The notes beneath the pieces were generated by a model. It worked only from the letters and a program-made list of their open reading frames with translations, had not been told where the DNA came from and searched no databases. The position numbers and the translations under genes were made by a program. This document shows, piece by piece, positions 25,521-38,330 of a stretch of 64,000 nucleotides of DNA (positions within the stretch are counted from its first letter, which is position 1; each line of letters starts with the position of its first letter). The DNA is from Neoceratodus forsteri (taxonomy: Eukaryota > Chordata > Ceratodontiformes > Ceratodontidae), in NCBI GenBank assembly GCA_016271365.2, contig CM057459.1:485783501-485847500 (forward strand). Reading direction: 5' to 3'.

Positions 25521-26852
25521 CTAATTGTGTTTGCATAATGAAATGCACCTCGAATGAAGAAAGCAACCAAAGTTTTAATTAAAAGCCTCTTGGAACACAC
25601 AACTCACTAAAACTGATGATTTAGCTTATACCACTCAAGTACCTGTGTGCCTCCTCCCGAACCTGCTCCTGTGAAGCCCGCCCAGGATGTCTTAAGTCTC
25701 TGTGTAGCACTCAGCCACTGACTGCAGAATGCGAAGTCTTGCAGTCAGAGGAAAACCACCACCCTGGAATGGGAAGGCAACATGGGGAGAGGGCATACTG
25801 TTCAATCATTTCTTATCAAATCCAGGCTCTGCGAGGGCTGTATCACACAATCATCACCATCCGTAAACCTGTAAAGCAAAATCCCACTCCAAGTGCATCC
25901 CACATAGTCTAGAAGTAAGGACGCCACCCCAATCCTTTAACAACCCAGCCCCAAATGAGGTGACTACAGAAGGCATGCTAGAGCAGACAGAAAGGTGAGA
26001 GAGGCCCTGCGCTCAGAGCCTTATCTGCAAACTCTGGTAATCACCATCAATTGGGGGTGGAGCAAAAAACAACCTGGAGTAAGCGTTGCAGGGCCTGTCA
26101 GTGGCAAAAGCAGAGCACAAAATCACACAGTTACAACTCAGTGCACATGCAATTACTGTGTACAAGGACATCAGAAAACACAACCCATTGCTATGCGAGG
26201 GCTATCACCAGCAAAGGCAGAAGTGGCGGAAATACACAAAACCGCACCAAGGCAACTGTACACACAAGTATTGTATACAGCGACATACAAACAAACAAAC
26301 ACACACACACACATACACACACAACCTATGATGTATGCAATACCAGGGCTACTAGCAACAATGCACATTGGAACACACAGAATTCACACACGTACAACCC
26401 ATGGGACAGGCAAGTGTACAAACACACAAGAAAGCACAAGCCATGAAGGAGGGGGGGCACACACAACACCTAATATACAGATACACCTAAAACTCAACTC
26501 AGTATGTATGCATTTCAAGGATAAACACAATTCAGCACACAAGACACAATAATATACAACTAAGGGGTAAAGCATGCAGTAAGCCATCGAGGGGCCCTCA
26601 GGTACAGTTGTTTGCACATTTTGTTTTTACATTGCCATTGTTGTGCAGTTGTTGCAAATGTTTACTGGGATAATTTTTTGGGTGGGGCTAGGATAGATGT
26701 GGTGAAAACAGTAGATGGGGTTACCATAAACACTTGAAAAGGCAAAGGAAGTATTAGCTACATGTTTGCTTGCTAGTGATGAAATGGTGTGAATACAGGA
26801 TATCAGCCTGAGGTTAGAAGGGTAGATGGAGGGCAGTGTGGAAATGATATGG

Positions 26853-26854
<2 letters not shown>

Positions 26855-26890
<36 letters not shown>
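26855..26890. repeat. (GT)n microsatellite
   Basis: Uninterrupted GT dinucleotides. Confidence 0.95.
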
Positions 26891-26892
<2 letters not shown>

Positions 26893-27292
26893 AGGGCATG
26901 AGTCATGAGGAAGACATGCAGATTCAGTCCTGCTGCTGCTGCTAAAACTTGAATAATGATCGGGAGAGCAGACTAGCTCCCTTTTATTTCTTGGCTTGTG
27001 TTTTACAGAACTGTGCTAAGTGACTGTGGATGTATGTATTGGGGGGGTTAGAATAAAGCTCATAGGAACCTTAGAAATTATGGAACAGCACACCCCCAAC
27101 TGCAACTCTGACATGGGCAAACACAAATTACTTTTTAAAGGTGTGTATGTGTGTGTGAGATGAAGTTGATGTTAGGTAAGATGCTTTTGAGATGTCAGTG
27201 TTTTCCTCATCTTCAATGGATGCAGAGCCAATGAAGCTGGAACAGCCTAAACTTCACCTAATAAAGATATCATATATATATTTATTTTTTTT

Positions 27293-27293
<1 letters not shown>

Positions 27294-27322
<29 letters not shown>
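27294..27322. repeat. (GA)n microsatellite
   Basis: Uninterrupted GA dinucleotides. Confidence 0.9.
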
Positions 27323-27328
<6 letters not shown>

Positions 27329-28540
27329 GAGCACTTCTGCGTCAATTGGAAACCACATCCCACAATTCTTAACCTTGCAATTTAAAACCTCTTAATCTCG
27401 CAATTTAAAATGCATCAGAGTTGTGTTTCATTGTTTTACATACAATCAGGACACTCTATACACTGTATAATTACACACTCTGTATGTACATCTATTCGAC
27501 CTTTCTAGTCCTTCCTAGGCTATGCCAACAACAGACATGAAGCAAACCATCCATATAGAGGGGACCACAGCCCTCGGACTAATCAGCCATCCCCAGGCCT
27601 CCTCAGACATGCCTCTCTCCCCCTTTTCCTGGCCACCTTCCCCTTTGCACTCCATATTAAATGAGTCCTGGGTACTGACCATGTGGCTGAATAAAACTGT
27701 TCGTGCCACCACTAAATGTGTTTGTTGAACCTGTTACAACTTAGCTGGCCGCCCTTGATTGGCAGCTATATATTTACTGTAAATGGGCCGTGATTGTCAG
27801 TTTTCTCCAGCCCCCCCTCCCCTTTATCTTATCAAACCCAATAATTGCAATTGCCATTTAGTTTCCTTGAATCAGCAATCAGGGATAACTTCTGATGACA
27901 GAAAAGAAACCGCTCTCAGCTTGATGCCCGACTAACAGCCAAGAACGCCCCCGCCCAAAAATGTCCTAAATACACTAGCCATTCCTTCGATCTTTCACTG
28001 ATTGGAACATTACTAATCTGGCCCCATATCTCTTGGGAACAGCTAAATGGACAAATTCCAATAAAAGTGCATTTTCCACCAAGTGTAATTATATTATAAA
28101 AGGAACAAAACAAAATCCTGTCAGCTAATTGGTCTAGAGGCACTTAGTACCCTGATGTTCATAATGTTGTCTTGGGCTGAACCTACTCTAAAACAAATCT
28201 ACATAAAATCTTCATTTTTTTAAAAGCCACTGGTTCCAGTTTATAATTGCAAAAAGGCACTCCAGGGCCTATTTTGCTGGTTAAGGTAACTTCTTGGGTG
28301 GTTAGAGGGACTGGGCTAGACCTTGGGTCTCAGTGCAACCAGAACTTGATGCTTTTCTAGCATGTCACTCACCCTGTAGTGCCTAATTGCTTAATTATTA
28401 GGTAACATGTCCCCTACCAGTTCACCTTTTTACTGCAAGAACCTGTTACTCTTAGTACATTTAAACTGTCCTGCCTACTGGAGGCCACATCACCTCTCTC
28501 CTTCCCTAACAAGTGTATTTTTGTTTCCATTTTATTTATC

Positions 28541-28569
28541 CAGGATATATATATATATATATACTGTGT

Positions 28570-28597
<28 letters not shown>
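28541..28597. repeat. (TA)n microsatellite, interrupted
   Basis: Two TA runs separated by ctgtgtatg, directly before the GATCAAAG array. Confidence 0.9.
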
Positions 28598-28600
<3 letters not shown>

Positions 28601-28619
28601 TATATACTCAAAAAATGCT

Positions 28620-29600
28620 GTACTTCAACAATTTTATACAAGTAAATCAAACCACTACCATGGTTCAACAGAAGGAAGCCCCCTGAGCATAACCCACCCT
28701 CATTTGTCTTCCTAGGCCACCCCTGGGCTAAGAAATTTGATTTTTTTCATTCGGCCATCTCATCCCTCGCTCGCGATCAAAGCTCGCTATGAAAGAATCT
28801 TGTGATCAAAGAATCTCACATCAAAGAATTTGCAGGCTCGCAATCAAAGATTTTGCTGGCTCATGATCAAAGAATAAAAAATGCTGAAAATCTAAATTTT
28901 AGAGAAATGCAGCAAGCCACCACCATGGTTTAACAGAATGAAGCTCCTGAACAGAACCCACCCTAATTTGTCTTTCTAGGCCACCCCTGGGCTGAGAAAT
29001 TAGATGTTTTCATCCGGCCATCTCGTCCCTCGCTCGCGATCAAAGATCACAATCAAAGCATCTCATGATCAAAGAATTTGCAAGCTCGTGATCAAAGAAA
29101 TTGCATGCTCATGATCAAAGAATAAAAAATGGTGAAACACGAGTTTTTGGAAGAATTAGATGAAACCACTACCATGTCTCGATAGATCGCAGCCCCCTGG
29201 CCAAAACCCACCCTCATTTGTGTTCCTAGGCCAATCCCTGAGCTGAGAAAAATGTCTTTTTACCTCATGATGCAAGGTCAAGAGCAAAGAATCTCGCAAT
29301 CAAAGAATTTGCAGGCTTGCAATCAAAGATCATTAGAGAGCCGCAATAAAAGATTTAAAATGTTATGACTCTATTTTTGGATCATTTTAAATGAAACCAA
29401 AGGCATGGGCCAATAGATCAAGGCCCCCGAGTAAAACCCATGCAAGTTTTACTTCAGGAGTGACCCCAGAGCTGAGATATTTGATTTTTTACAGTCGGAT
29501 TTAAAAAACAAGATGGCGGACCTCGCGATCAAAGAATTCTCGGGGACAAAGATTCATTGACCATAAGGCTGCAAATTCCTTGACCGTGAGACTAGACGAG
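28620..29600. repeat. GATCAAAG satellite array, about four units
   Basis: A composite unit of roughly 230-265 bp recurs. Each unit has an accaccatggtt-like word (28657, 28922, 29171, about 29402), then acccaccctcatttgt, cttcctaggccacccctgg and gagaaatttgatttttt. A block of short repeats on gatcaaagaat and tttgcaggctcg follows. Divergence from the first unit rises toward the right end. CpG words (ctcgctcgcgatcaaag) persist in the short repeats. Confidence 0.75.
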
Positions 29601-29639
29601 ATGTGCAGAACCCCATTATTTGTTCACATAACAACCATA

Positions 29640-30066
29640 TAAATTTCCCCATTGACTTATAATGGGAGTTTAAAAGTGCTACAACTTTTGAATGCCTAAA
29701 TATTTTGTCACCAAATGAAAAGCGGCATGTTCGGCCAGTGAAGCTCTTTCAAACAAGCCACATTGCAGAGCAGCACACCACCTGATAGCTGTGCAGCACT
29801 ATGGACAGAATCACCCAAACTGCCCACAAAACTGGTGAAAAGTGCATTTTCAGCATTTTCGTGCACAAAGACTGTAAGTCCAACCAAAATGAAATTTAGC
29901 AAATCAAGAGACCTACCATGCCCCACCCTGCCTACTAAATTACATGAAAATCTGTAGAATGGGTGAAAAGTTATTAACGCCCACAATTTTGACTTTAACA
30001 TAGAAGTCCCTTCATACTTAAATATAGTGGCACGACTGTGCCACTATAATTTATTTATATATATAT

Positions 30067-30122
<56 letters not shown>

Positions 30123-30470
30123 GTTGTGTAGCACTTTAATGTTAAAGCCCAGTTTGTGCACTTTAATAACATCACAACCATTCAATCGATTTGCACAAAA
30201 CTTTGCATGCACAGTTTCGTGTGGTGAATCTCTTGATGTGCCAAATTTGGTTCTGATCAGATGTGCAGATTCTGAGATGCAGATAGAGAAAAAATGCAGA
30301 AAATTTCCCTGTTTTTGCTGGGGGTTGCCACCACATAGCACCCAGATGGTTTGGAATTTTGGTCTGCAACTTTCAGGGTAGAAAGGACTTGGCCCGCAGA
30401 AGTGCCTTCCACTGTTTTGGTGAAAAAATATTAATCTGTTCCAAAGTTATTACATTTTAAAACTTTGGGT
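29640..30470. repeat. Large decayed palindrome centred on an AT microsatellite
   Basis: The left arm (about 29650-30010) and the right arm (about 30120-30460) align when one is inverted. For example, left gtcaccaaatgaaaagcggc pairs with the right arm's inverted TTCACCAAAACAGTGGAAGG. Near the centre, left gttattaacg and gactttaacat match inverted right GTTATTAAAG and GGCTTTAACAT. The centre holds a 10-bp hairpin (atagtggcac/gtgccactat, 30024-30047) and the (AT)n run. Confidence 0.55.
30055..30119. repeat. (AT)n microsatellite
   Basis: AT dinucleotides with a short ACAC interruption, at the palindrome centre. Confidence 0.95.
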
Positions 30471-31492
30471 TCTGTGCATGCTCTGTCATTACATCAAAAT
30501 ACCTGTATGACATTTTCATATGATAACTCTTTTTTGTGAGGTTTTTCATATGCCACCATCTTGTTTTCCATTTTTCCCTAAAAATTCAAATTTGGAAAAC
30601 CACATAAATTACACTCTGGAAAGCAAGCAACACATGTAGCTTTCTTGTCGGGACCCCCTTCACTGGATTTTGCAGTTAACTGTTGCAGAAATGCCCTTTA
30701 AATGTTGTTTTTTAACATCATAAATCTTTTTTTGTGACTCAGGTTACAAAAAAAGATTCTTTTTTGTATCATGAGTCATGAAAAAAGATCATTTTTTTTG
30801 TTTTGTTTTTTTCCCCACAGTCTTTTCCCTGATGTCTAGTGGCAACCACCACCACCCTCTGATCACTTTCACATAATAAATTCATACTTCTCTACTCACT
30901 GTTTTAGCTCTTTTTTTAAACTGGTGACAATATTTGAAGAACTATCTCCTGTGCTTCAGAAAATGGAGGTAGAGTGGGACTGAGAGTTATAGAGTGACTC
31001 CTGAAGTGAAAGTCTTTGCGAAGTATCAGGAGAGCAACATTGTGAGCCCTGACCGGAGAGCTCAGTTTTCAAATAATTAACAATTAAACAGTGTTAATTA
31101 AATATAATCCTATTATAGGAAATGGATCAAATGAAAACCATCAGGCAGTCATAGTTATACCAATTATTCTGAACTCACAGGTACCATTGGAACAAGTGTT
31201 GTAAATACACAAGTATGTCAGTCTCTGTGTATTTACCTAAATGAGTTTTAAAGTTTGTTTGATTATATGAAATTCACTTCAGAGTTTCATTAGCTTTTTT
31301 TTTCTGAGTTCATAATGAATCACAGTTGCCAATCTGAATGATTTTTCAGTTGTAACAAGTGGACTACAGAGCCATGATAAACCAGACAATGGGGACTTAA
31401 TGTGATTTTCTGATATTTTTTTCTTGCATTGAGTGATGTGAAACTGCAGCATTTGTTGGTTACCTGGGTGGGTTGTGAGTGACCTGTAAAGT
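30471..31492. other. Unassigned sequence
   Basis: No gene recognised. The word ccctgatgtctagtggc at 30827-30843 recalls the 66-bp repeat unit. Near 30720-30790, a ctttttttgtgactcagg word and its inverse form a hairpin. Confidence 0.4.
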
Positions 31493-32520
31493 CAAAAGTC
31501 AAAGTCAAAAAGAGTTTATTTGATTGGCAAAAAGCCTTTACAAAATGTACAAATATACAAAATTCAATACAAATCTCATTAAAATATACAAGTCACATCA
31601 ATTGGTTTGACATTTACAATTTCTTTGTAATAAATGCTGTAAAATATGAATAGATCCATTTCCAATACTCGATAAAAAATTTCTCATTCCTAAAATTATT
31701 TCCAGTCATCAGTTTTCTTTCTAGTCCTTAAACTATTTACAAATGTATTGCTGATAAATATCCTACAAGTTTGTTTAATATATCATCTTCAACAGTAGCA
31801 AAGAGATAACTCAGCATAAGATCCTGAGGAAGGCCAAGACTTGCCAGGATTTCTCCAATCCACTTCTTTCTAGCTTTTGTGTGGTTAAGGCACAGCAAAA
31901 TAACATGTTTTAAGTTATCTTCTACTCCATTCCCACAACCACAAAGAGGATCTATTACCCCTTCCCTCATTTGTCTAAAATATATGTATATATTTAGCTG
32001 CATAAAGCTCTAGTCGAAACCTTGTGATTAATCACCTCCTTTGAGGGTTTGAAATTTTAAGCAAATATGGTTCTAATTGATGTACTACATTAATTTCTTG
32101 ATACCATCTGTAAAATTTTAGATTTTGGATTCTTCTTAGATATTTCGCAATTGCCAAATCTCTAACCCTCAATTTTACTATTGAGGAAATTTCTTCTTTT
32201 GGTCTTATGTAAATTTAATAGAGAAGGTGACCTAGTCCCATGGAATAAAGTTCTTTTTGAATCAATTTAATATTTGGGGAAATAAAGCCCAAATTTGCAT
32301 AAGTAATTTCTTCTTCAAGACACCATCTAGGCATCTGAGTGACCTTTAAACAGTCAAATGGTTTTCCAGTTGCATGAGTCAGGATGAAAATAAATGAGAC
32401 TCCATGCTTAGTCGCTATGACTGATGTGAATGGGTTGCTACATCTAGCATACATCAATCTTATTTGCATTTCAACACTGTCGAGGGGGGTAGCACCTGTC
32501 CTTTGCAACAATAGTTGTGC
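31493..32520 (-). pseudogene. Non-LTR retrotransposon, C-terminal fragment
   Basis: The minus frame at 31737-32003 (88 codons) contains CGCGNGVEDNLKHVILLC, the Cys/His motif found at the C-terminus of several LINE reverse transcriptase proteins. A second minus frame at 32215-32511 (98 codons) lies upstream as expected for the region before that motif. The 3' end has AATAAA followed by a TTTGACT-type tandem tail (31493-31515). The clade cannot be named from this fragment, and the endonuclease and polymerase core are missing. Confidence 0.65.
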
Positions 32521-32804
32521 ATAGTAGAAAATGATAACAGCATACCAGAGTCAAAGAATATTAGTCTTGTCAATCAAGTTGTTGCCAACACCAGCATGCT
32601 ATTACCTATCAGCCAGAATAGATATCACCTCCAGGTCAGTTCTGGTTTTGAAAGGTAATCCCTCCCCCCAAAAAAATTATTGTTTGAAAAGTTTCCTTTG
32701 CCCAGCATGGCATATCCACAAATCTATGCAACAAAAATGCAGATTGGGGGCTCACACTAAAAATAAATGTGTGCACATACCCTTGAGTGTACCGTATATA
32801 GATA

Positions 32805-34255
32805 TCTCCAACACAGCTCCACTTAGTGTAATATGGGTCAACACATCATCATTTACAGGATCACAGTCTCCAAGAAAGCAAACTTTATTTGTATCAGAAT
32901 TCAGTAAAAACAGACTTGCCCACATGTAGCAGCACTGGTAACAGTTAAACATGTAAATGTGCACCAGAATTTGTAGTTATAAATTTAGGCTCACATATAG
33001 TGGGCTGCTAAAGCACTGAGCTACAGACTAGAGGTGGGTGAAATTAGCAAATTCCAAATTTATGAAATTTTTGTGAAATTCCACGAATTTTCACAAAATT
33101 GTGTGAACTCCTTTTGAATTTTCCAAAAGTCTTTAATTGGTCATAACTTGGTCCATGTTAAATCTAGGTATCTGAAATGTGGCTTACATATTCACGGTGA
33201 AAGGCTTTAAAAGCATGACAAGATACATGACATTTGGATGAAGGGTGGAGAAGTTATAGGGGCTCAGAGTCTAGCCATCTTATATTCATGTGAACATTTC
33301 TGAAAATATTACTGTGTTTAGAACTTAGCCACCTTTGGAGCTAGATACTTGAAAACTTAGATGCATACTTTCTTGGAAGAGTCATAGAAACTGCAAAATA
33401 GAGATTGTAAGGTTTAGCAATGGCCTGCCTCCTGACACAACTTCCACAGACTCACCTCTGAGCTCAGCTCGTCAGCATGGCAGCATGATATTCTGATGCT
33501 GGACCATGGTGTTTATCTTAAAACCTAATACTTAGGGCCAATGAACTTAACAACATTGATGATATTCTATTCTCTAGCTTTAAACTTATAGGGGCTTAAA
33601 ATTCAGCAGTTTATATAATTGTGAAATGTAATTTTAAAAGTTCTGAAACTTTGGAGGCTTATACTTTAATCACCTTTAAAGCCAGATATCTAAAACTTGT
33701 CACACATAGGTATGGACATGGGTAATGTCACCATACCAAATTTGGTGCAATTTTCACAAATACTTTTTGTTTATGTAGTTAACTGTAATTTAAAATGTCC
33801 AAATGTTTGGAGGCTTATAACTCAGTCACTTTTAAAGATAGAGATCTGAAACTTTGTACACTTCTGTATGGGCAGTGGGACAGCCAACATTTGGTGCAAT
33901 TAGGACACATATTTTTTAAATTAGATGAAAAGATCCAAAATCACAATTTTGGAAAAAATTCACAACATTTTCAAGGAAGCAAAATTAGCATTTCACCAGA
34001 ATTCTGCTGTCAGAAGAAAAAAAATCACCTATTTCTAGTATGGACATTGCTAGTGGAAAACCACACTGAATATGCTGTGTTACTGATGCTGTTACATGTT
34101 GGTGAGCCCATCTCCTTATTGAATTCTGATACACAATAAACATTAACAATAAATAAAATAACAATGAAGTTTGCTTTCTTGGAGACTGCAGTCATGTAGA
34201 TGATGGTGGTGTGTTGACCTGTATTACACTGAGTGGAGCTGCTGTGTTAAAAAAT
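32805..34255. repeat. Palindromic element split by a hAT-like insertion
   Basis: The arm at 32805-32960 is an inverted copy of 34070-34255. The left arm carries aacacagctccacttagtgt, gtcaacacatcatcattta and tctccaagaaagcaaac. The right arm shows the inverse of each, in order, with a small insertion near 34125-34150. The hAT-like element at 33029-34037 lies between the arms, so it landed near the palindrome centre. Confidence 0.7.
33029..34037. mobile_element. Non-autonomous hAT-like element, about 1 kb
   Basis: The left end TAGAGGTGGGTGAAATTAGC faces a right end that reads TAGAAATAGGTGATTTT on the minus strand. Flanking 8-bp words ctacagac (33021-33028) and gtatggac (34038-34045) agree at 5 of 8 positions. 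The interior shares 'gaagttata.. ggctca' and 'ttcatgtgaaca' blocks with 680-2689. No transposase. Confidence 0.55.
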
Positions 34256-34789
34256 ATCCACAAATCTGTTATTTCCAGCAGAGCCCCAAATAACAGCTTT
34301 TTACCCTGCACTTGTTTTGATCCAACTTAACCCCCCCCCAACATCCAGTTACCTCCTGACATACTATCCACCACCATACTCCTCTAGCATCTCTCAACCT
34401 TAGTGGGTTTATCCTACCTCCCCTCTTAATACGGAGTCTTGCCTTGTAGGTCATGATGGGGTATTCCTGCCTAGCCAGGAACTTGCCCTTGCCTTCATGT
34501 GCTGCCTCATGAATGTCTTCATTGCTGTGACCAATCCTAACCAATATTTTTGATTACCTTGTGGTATTATTTCTCCCTTACTATGTAAATTATTTACTCT
34601 GACCATATGTTAATTTTGACATCATGTTATGTTATTTGGCTGTATATGTGAATTTTGATATCATGTTATGTTATTTGGCTGTATGTATCTTTTACTGACT
34701 ATTTGACCTATGCTATATGTAATTTTCCTGTACTCATGCATTTGTTTACGATTATTTCATAGGTGTAATCAAGCAAAAAAAAAAAAAAG
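34256..34789 (+). mobile_element. Poly(A)-ended retroposed sequence of unknown family
   Basis: Ends in a 13-14 bp A run (34774-34787) where the CR1 3' end begins, suggesting a retroposed 3' end. Contains a tandem duplication of about 38 bp: ttttgacatcatgttatg at 34614 and ttttgatatcatgttatg at 34653. The 5' limit and identity are unknown. Confidence 0.4.
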
Positions 34790-37700
34790 GACAATAAGTC
34801 CGTGGTGCTTGCCAGTGTATTACCCAAAACAAACTTTTTCATCATCTACAGTAGCTAGGTCTAAACTTAATTTGATGGAATTCATATCAAGACTATTTAC
34901 TATGGCAAGTGGGAGATTATTCTATCTCTGAACAATTCTGTTGCTAAGCCAATTTTTCCTTCTCAGCGTATTCCATTTAGCCAAGACCAGTTGTTTGTTA
35001 TGTTTCCTACTACTAGTTCTATATCCACTCAGCATAATCCCCAAATCATCGCAAAGGTTTGCATCAGTCATAGCTTTAAAAAGGAAACACATATCTCCTC
35101 TGTATCTCCTATAGGAAAGTGTATACATATGTAATTATGTAAGTCTATGTTTTTGGACTTATTTTTCATCCCAACTATGCTTTTAGTGACCCTACGTTGA
35201 ACCCCCTCAAGCCTTATAATATCTTCTTTTATGTATGGTGTCCATACTTGGACACAATACTCCAGGTGGGGTCTAGCCATGGCAGTGTACAGTGGGATAA
35301 TTACTTTGCCTTTCCTACTAAAAATATGTCTGAGGATACAGTTTAATATTTGATTGGCTTTTTTGATTTGGGTATTGCAGTGTGATCTAAATTTCATGTC
35401 CGGAGTGACAGTTATTCCCAGATCTTTTTCTTGATAAGTTACTGTGAGATCATTATTCTCTAGTTTATATACATAATGATTATTATGTTTTCCAGATGCA
35501 TAACTTTGCATTTTGAAGTATTTAAAAGTAGTCAACTATAACTTGTCCAATTGCATATTCTATCAAGGGCTTGTTGGAGGGTGGTATAATTTTCAATGTC
35601 ATTAACCACAGCACCTAGCCGACAATCTTCCGCAAACTTCATCATCCATATATTGGATATATAAATTCTGAGTGAAGAAATATAAATATTGAAGAGACAG
35701 GGCCCCAGAAAGGACCCCTGAGGAACCCCACTAGTAAGCAAGGCCCAATCAGATAACACTCCATTCATGGATACCCTTTGTTTCCTTCACCTAAGCCAAC
35801 CAGTAATCCAATTTAAGATGTTAGTATTTATTTGGTAGGATGCAAGGGAATCAATACGCTCTACATGAGGGAGCTTGTCAAAAGCCTTAGCAAAATCTAA
35901 GAATATAATATCAACAGGATTCCCCTGGTCTAATTCTCTGCTCACAGTATCAAAGAAGGCTATTAAGTTGGTCTGACAGGATCTAGAATTAGTAAATCCA
36001 TGTTGTCAAGGATCAGTCAGCCTAGATTTTTCAATGAAATTTAGAATGTAATCTTTGATAATACCGTTTAGAATTTTTCATAGAAGTGAAGTTAAGCTTA
36101 TTGGTTTAAAAATTTCAGGATTGGATTGTGGACCTTTTTTTTAAAATAGGTATAACTGTGGCAATTTTCCATGTGTGTGGAATTTCCCCGGTGTCAATGG
36201 AATGTTGGAATATATTAGTTAATGGTAAAAAAATGAACTTGGATACCTCTTTAAGGATCTTGGGATGGATCTTGTCAGGTTCTGGTGATTTATCTGGATC
36301 TTTAAAGCTTTATCAGGCAAACTCCCCTCCTATATCTCAGACTGTTTCACCTGAATCACATCTAGGCCATACACCTTAAGGATCAATAAGCTCATTATGC
36401 TAAAGATTCCCAATACCTGCACCCGGTTTGGGAGGGCTGCTATCAGCTATTCCCTAGCATTTGTCTGGAACTCACTCCAAAAATCTATGAATCTGAATAC
36501 CCTCTTACCCTTATCATCCTTCAAAAGATTATGCACAGCCCTATTTCCAGAGTCGTGCAACTGCTTCCATAAGGCCTAGTCTCCCATGCAACCTACACCC
36601 CTCCCTTCTGTAATCCACTATGTTTAGTTTCCCTTCTTCTACCCAGTCAGTTATCACATTACATATAAAAGCCTACAAAGGCCCTATTATTTGATAATTA
36701 TCCCTGCTATATCTATTATCTCTTCATTTTTACAGGTTAAGTTATTTTACTGTGCCTTGTATATCTGTAAATTTTGTATATATCTCTTATTTATTTGATT
36801 GTACTAATGTTACGCTATTCTCATGTCTTTGTAAAAAAACTTGTACCCTTATTTGTATGACCACTCAGGTCCATCTTGTAAATGAGCTACGCTCAATGAT
36901 GTTCGCCTGAATAAATAAAGATTTTGATTGATTGATTGATTTATTTGCATCAAATTTCTTAAATCTATCAAATACCTCTTTGGGTTTGTTGGTTATTTGT
37001 CCCAGAGATGATGTTAAATCTGTTTTTGAGAGATCTACATTAACTTTGTCAAATAAAGTGCAGAAATATCTGTTCTGAATATCCGCAGCTTCTTTGTTAT
37101 CAACAGTTTGTCCTGAATCATTTAAAAAGGGACCTATACTATTCGTTCTTCCCTTTAATTGGTTCATGTGAGAAAAAAAAGCTTTTTTGTTGTCTTTAAC
37201 CTTACCAACCAGATTAAACTTATACTGTGATTTGACATGTTTGGTTGAAGTTTTCACTTTTTAAACTAATTACCTGTATTTAGCAAGAAGTTTGGTTTTA
37301 CCGTGCTTTATGAACCTGAGCATTTTATATTTCTTATTAATAACTTATTTATTGAGGGGTTCATCCAAAAAGGTGTTTGTCTTTTGTTTCAATCATACTT
37401 CTTTGTGCTTGAAATATATGTTTTAATAAGATTTTTCAGTTTACTAAGCAATAAGTTCCATTTTAATTCAAGTGAAAGATTGGCAAATTTTTTAGCCCAA
37501 TCCCAAATTGCCAAACTAGATTTTATTTTGTCAAACTTTGTTTTTCTAAAGTTTAGTATTTCAGTTGAACCAGTGGGCCTATTAGTTTGATTACCTAAGA
37601 TTTGAAAATTAACTATTTTATGATCGCTGTTCCCCAAGGGTGCACTAATGGAGATATTAGATATTCAATTTACTCTATTGGTCAGTATCAAATCTAGAAT

Positions 37701-38330
37701 TTTGTGATTTCTGGTGGGTTGTAGTACCAACTGCTCTAAGTCAAGCTGATCAAATGTTTCTATATATAATCTGTCACTTTTAGAAGGGATTGCTGCTAAT
37801 GTCCAGTCAGTATTGGATAGCTTAAAATCCCCCCAAATTGCTATATTACATGGTTTAAGATTTGCAATATAATCTAATAGCTGCCTATCTATATCAAAAG
37901 TTGTTGGAGGGGGGGTCTATATACTAAGCCGATGGTAAGTGGGGGGTCTCCTAGAGGAGATAATTTTAACCAAATTGATTCAGTATCACTAACATCAGAT
38001 ACAGTCTCCTCACAAGCTATTGTTTCATGGAGGAATATAGCTACTCTGCCACCCCTCCTATATTTCCAGCTTTTTGAGTAAACATTATAACCTTGAATTG
38101 ATTTTTCCCAGACATCAGCCTCATCCCACCAAGTCTCAGTGACCAGGGCTATCTGGATAGCATTTGAAACTAAGAAGTGTTTGAAGTCATCAAATTTGTT
38201 GGTCAGACTACTAGCATTTATCAATACTCCATTCCAGCTATGTTTATTAAAATGTGCCCAATTACTGTCTATCTTTGTGCTGTATTTGTTATCCTTTGCA
38301 GCCCCCACCCCATGTTCCAGTTTAAATGAA
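34790..38330 (-). pseudogene. CR1 LINE ORF2: endonuclease and reverse transcriptase, broken
   Basis: This encoded the endonuclease/reverse transcriptase that drives CR1 retrotransposition. Visible in order on the minus strand are an APE-type endonuclease (38320-37600; LVTETWWDE, a GDF block, LGNSDHKIV near its end), a linker, the RT core (36300-35540) and the C-terminal thumb-like part (35535-34922; PLYTAMARPHLEYCVQVW). The RT has SGVPQGSFLGP, but its catalytic box reads FAED where FADD is expected, so the first aspartate is lost. Several stops and frame changes are present. An L2-like 3' end interrupts the coding path at 36302-36942. ORF1 lies directly upstream (38331-38846). The copy is clearly dead. 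Confidence 0.85.
36302..36942 (+). mobile_element. L2-like LINE 3' end inserted in CR1
   Basis: On the plus strand, opposite to the host CR1, the frame around 36340-36579 holds a typical vertebrate LINE C-terminus: a LSGKLPSYISDCF-like stretch, then FGRAAISYSLAFVWNSLQ. A 3' UTR follows with two AATAAA signals and a (GATT)n tail (36926-36942). The CR1 frame stops at DANK on one side and resumes at DPDKSPEP on the other, which fixes the limits. No clear target duplication is seen. The clade call (L2 or close relative) rests on the C-terminal motif and tail. Confidence 0.75.

Larger units (their letters stand above)
25521..28540. other. Unassigned sequence with microsatellites
   Basis: No gene recognised. 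Contains a CA-rich stretch (26288-26325), a (GT)n run (26855-26890) and a (GA)n run (27294-27322). A 185-codon plus frame at 25995-26552 is rich in Thr, His and Gln because of the CA-rich DNA, and I do not regard it as a gene. Confidence 0.5.

Noticed and set aside
25995..26552. 185-codon plus-strand frame
   Set aside because: Driven by CA-rich low-complexity DNA, with no recognisable domain.
28620..29600. CRISPR-like array from regularly spaced gatcaaagaat words
   Set aside because: Vertebrate context, diverged and unevenly spaced words, no conserved repeat/spacer structure and no cas genes.
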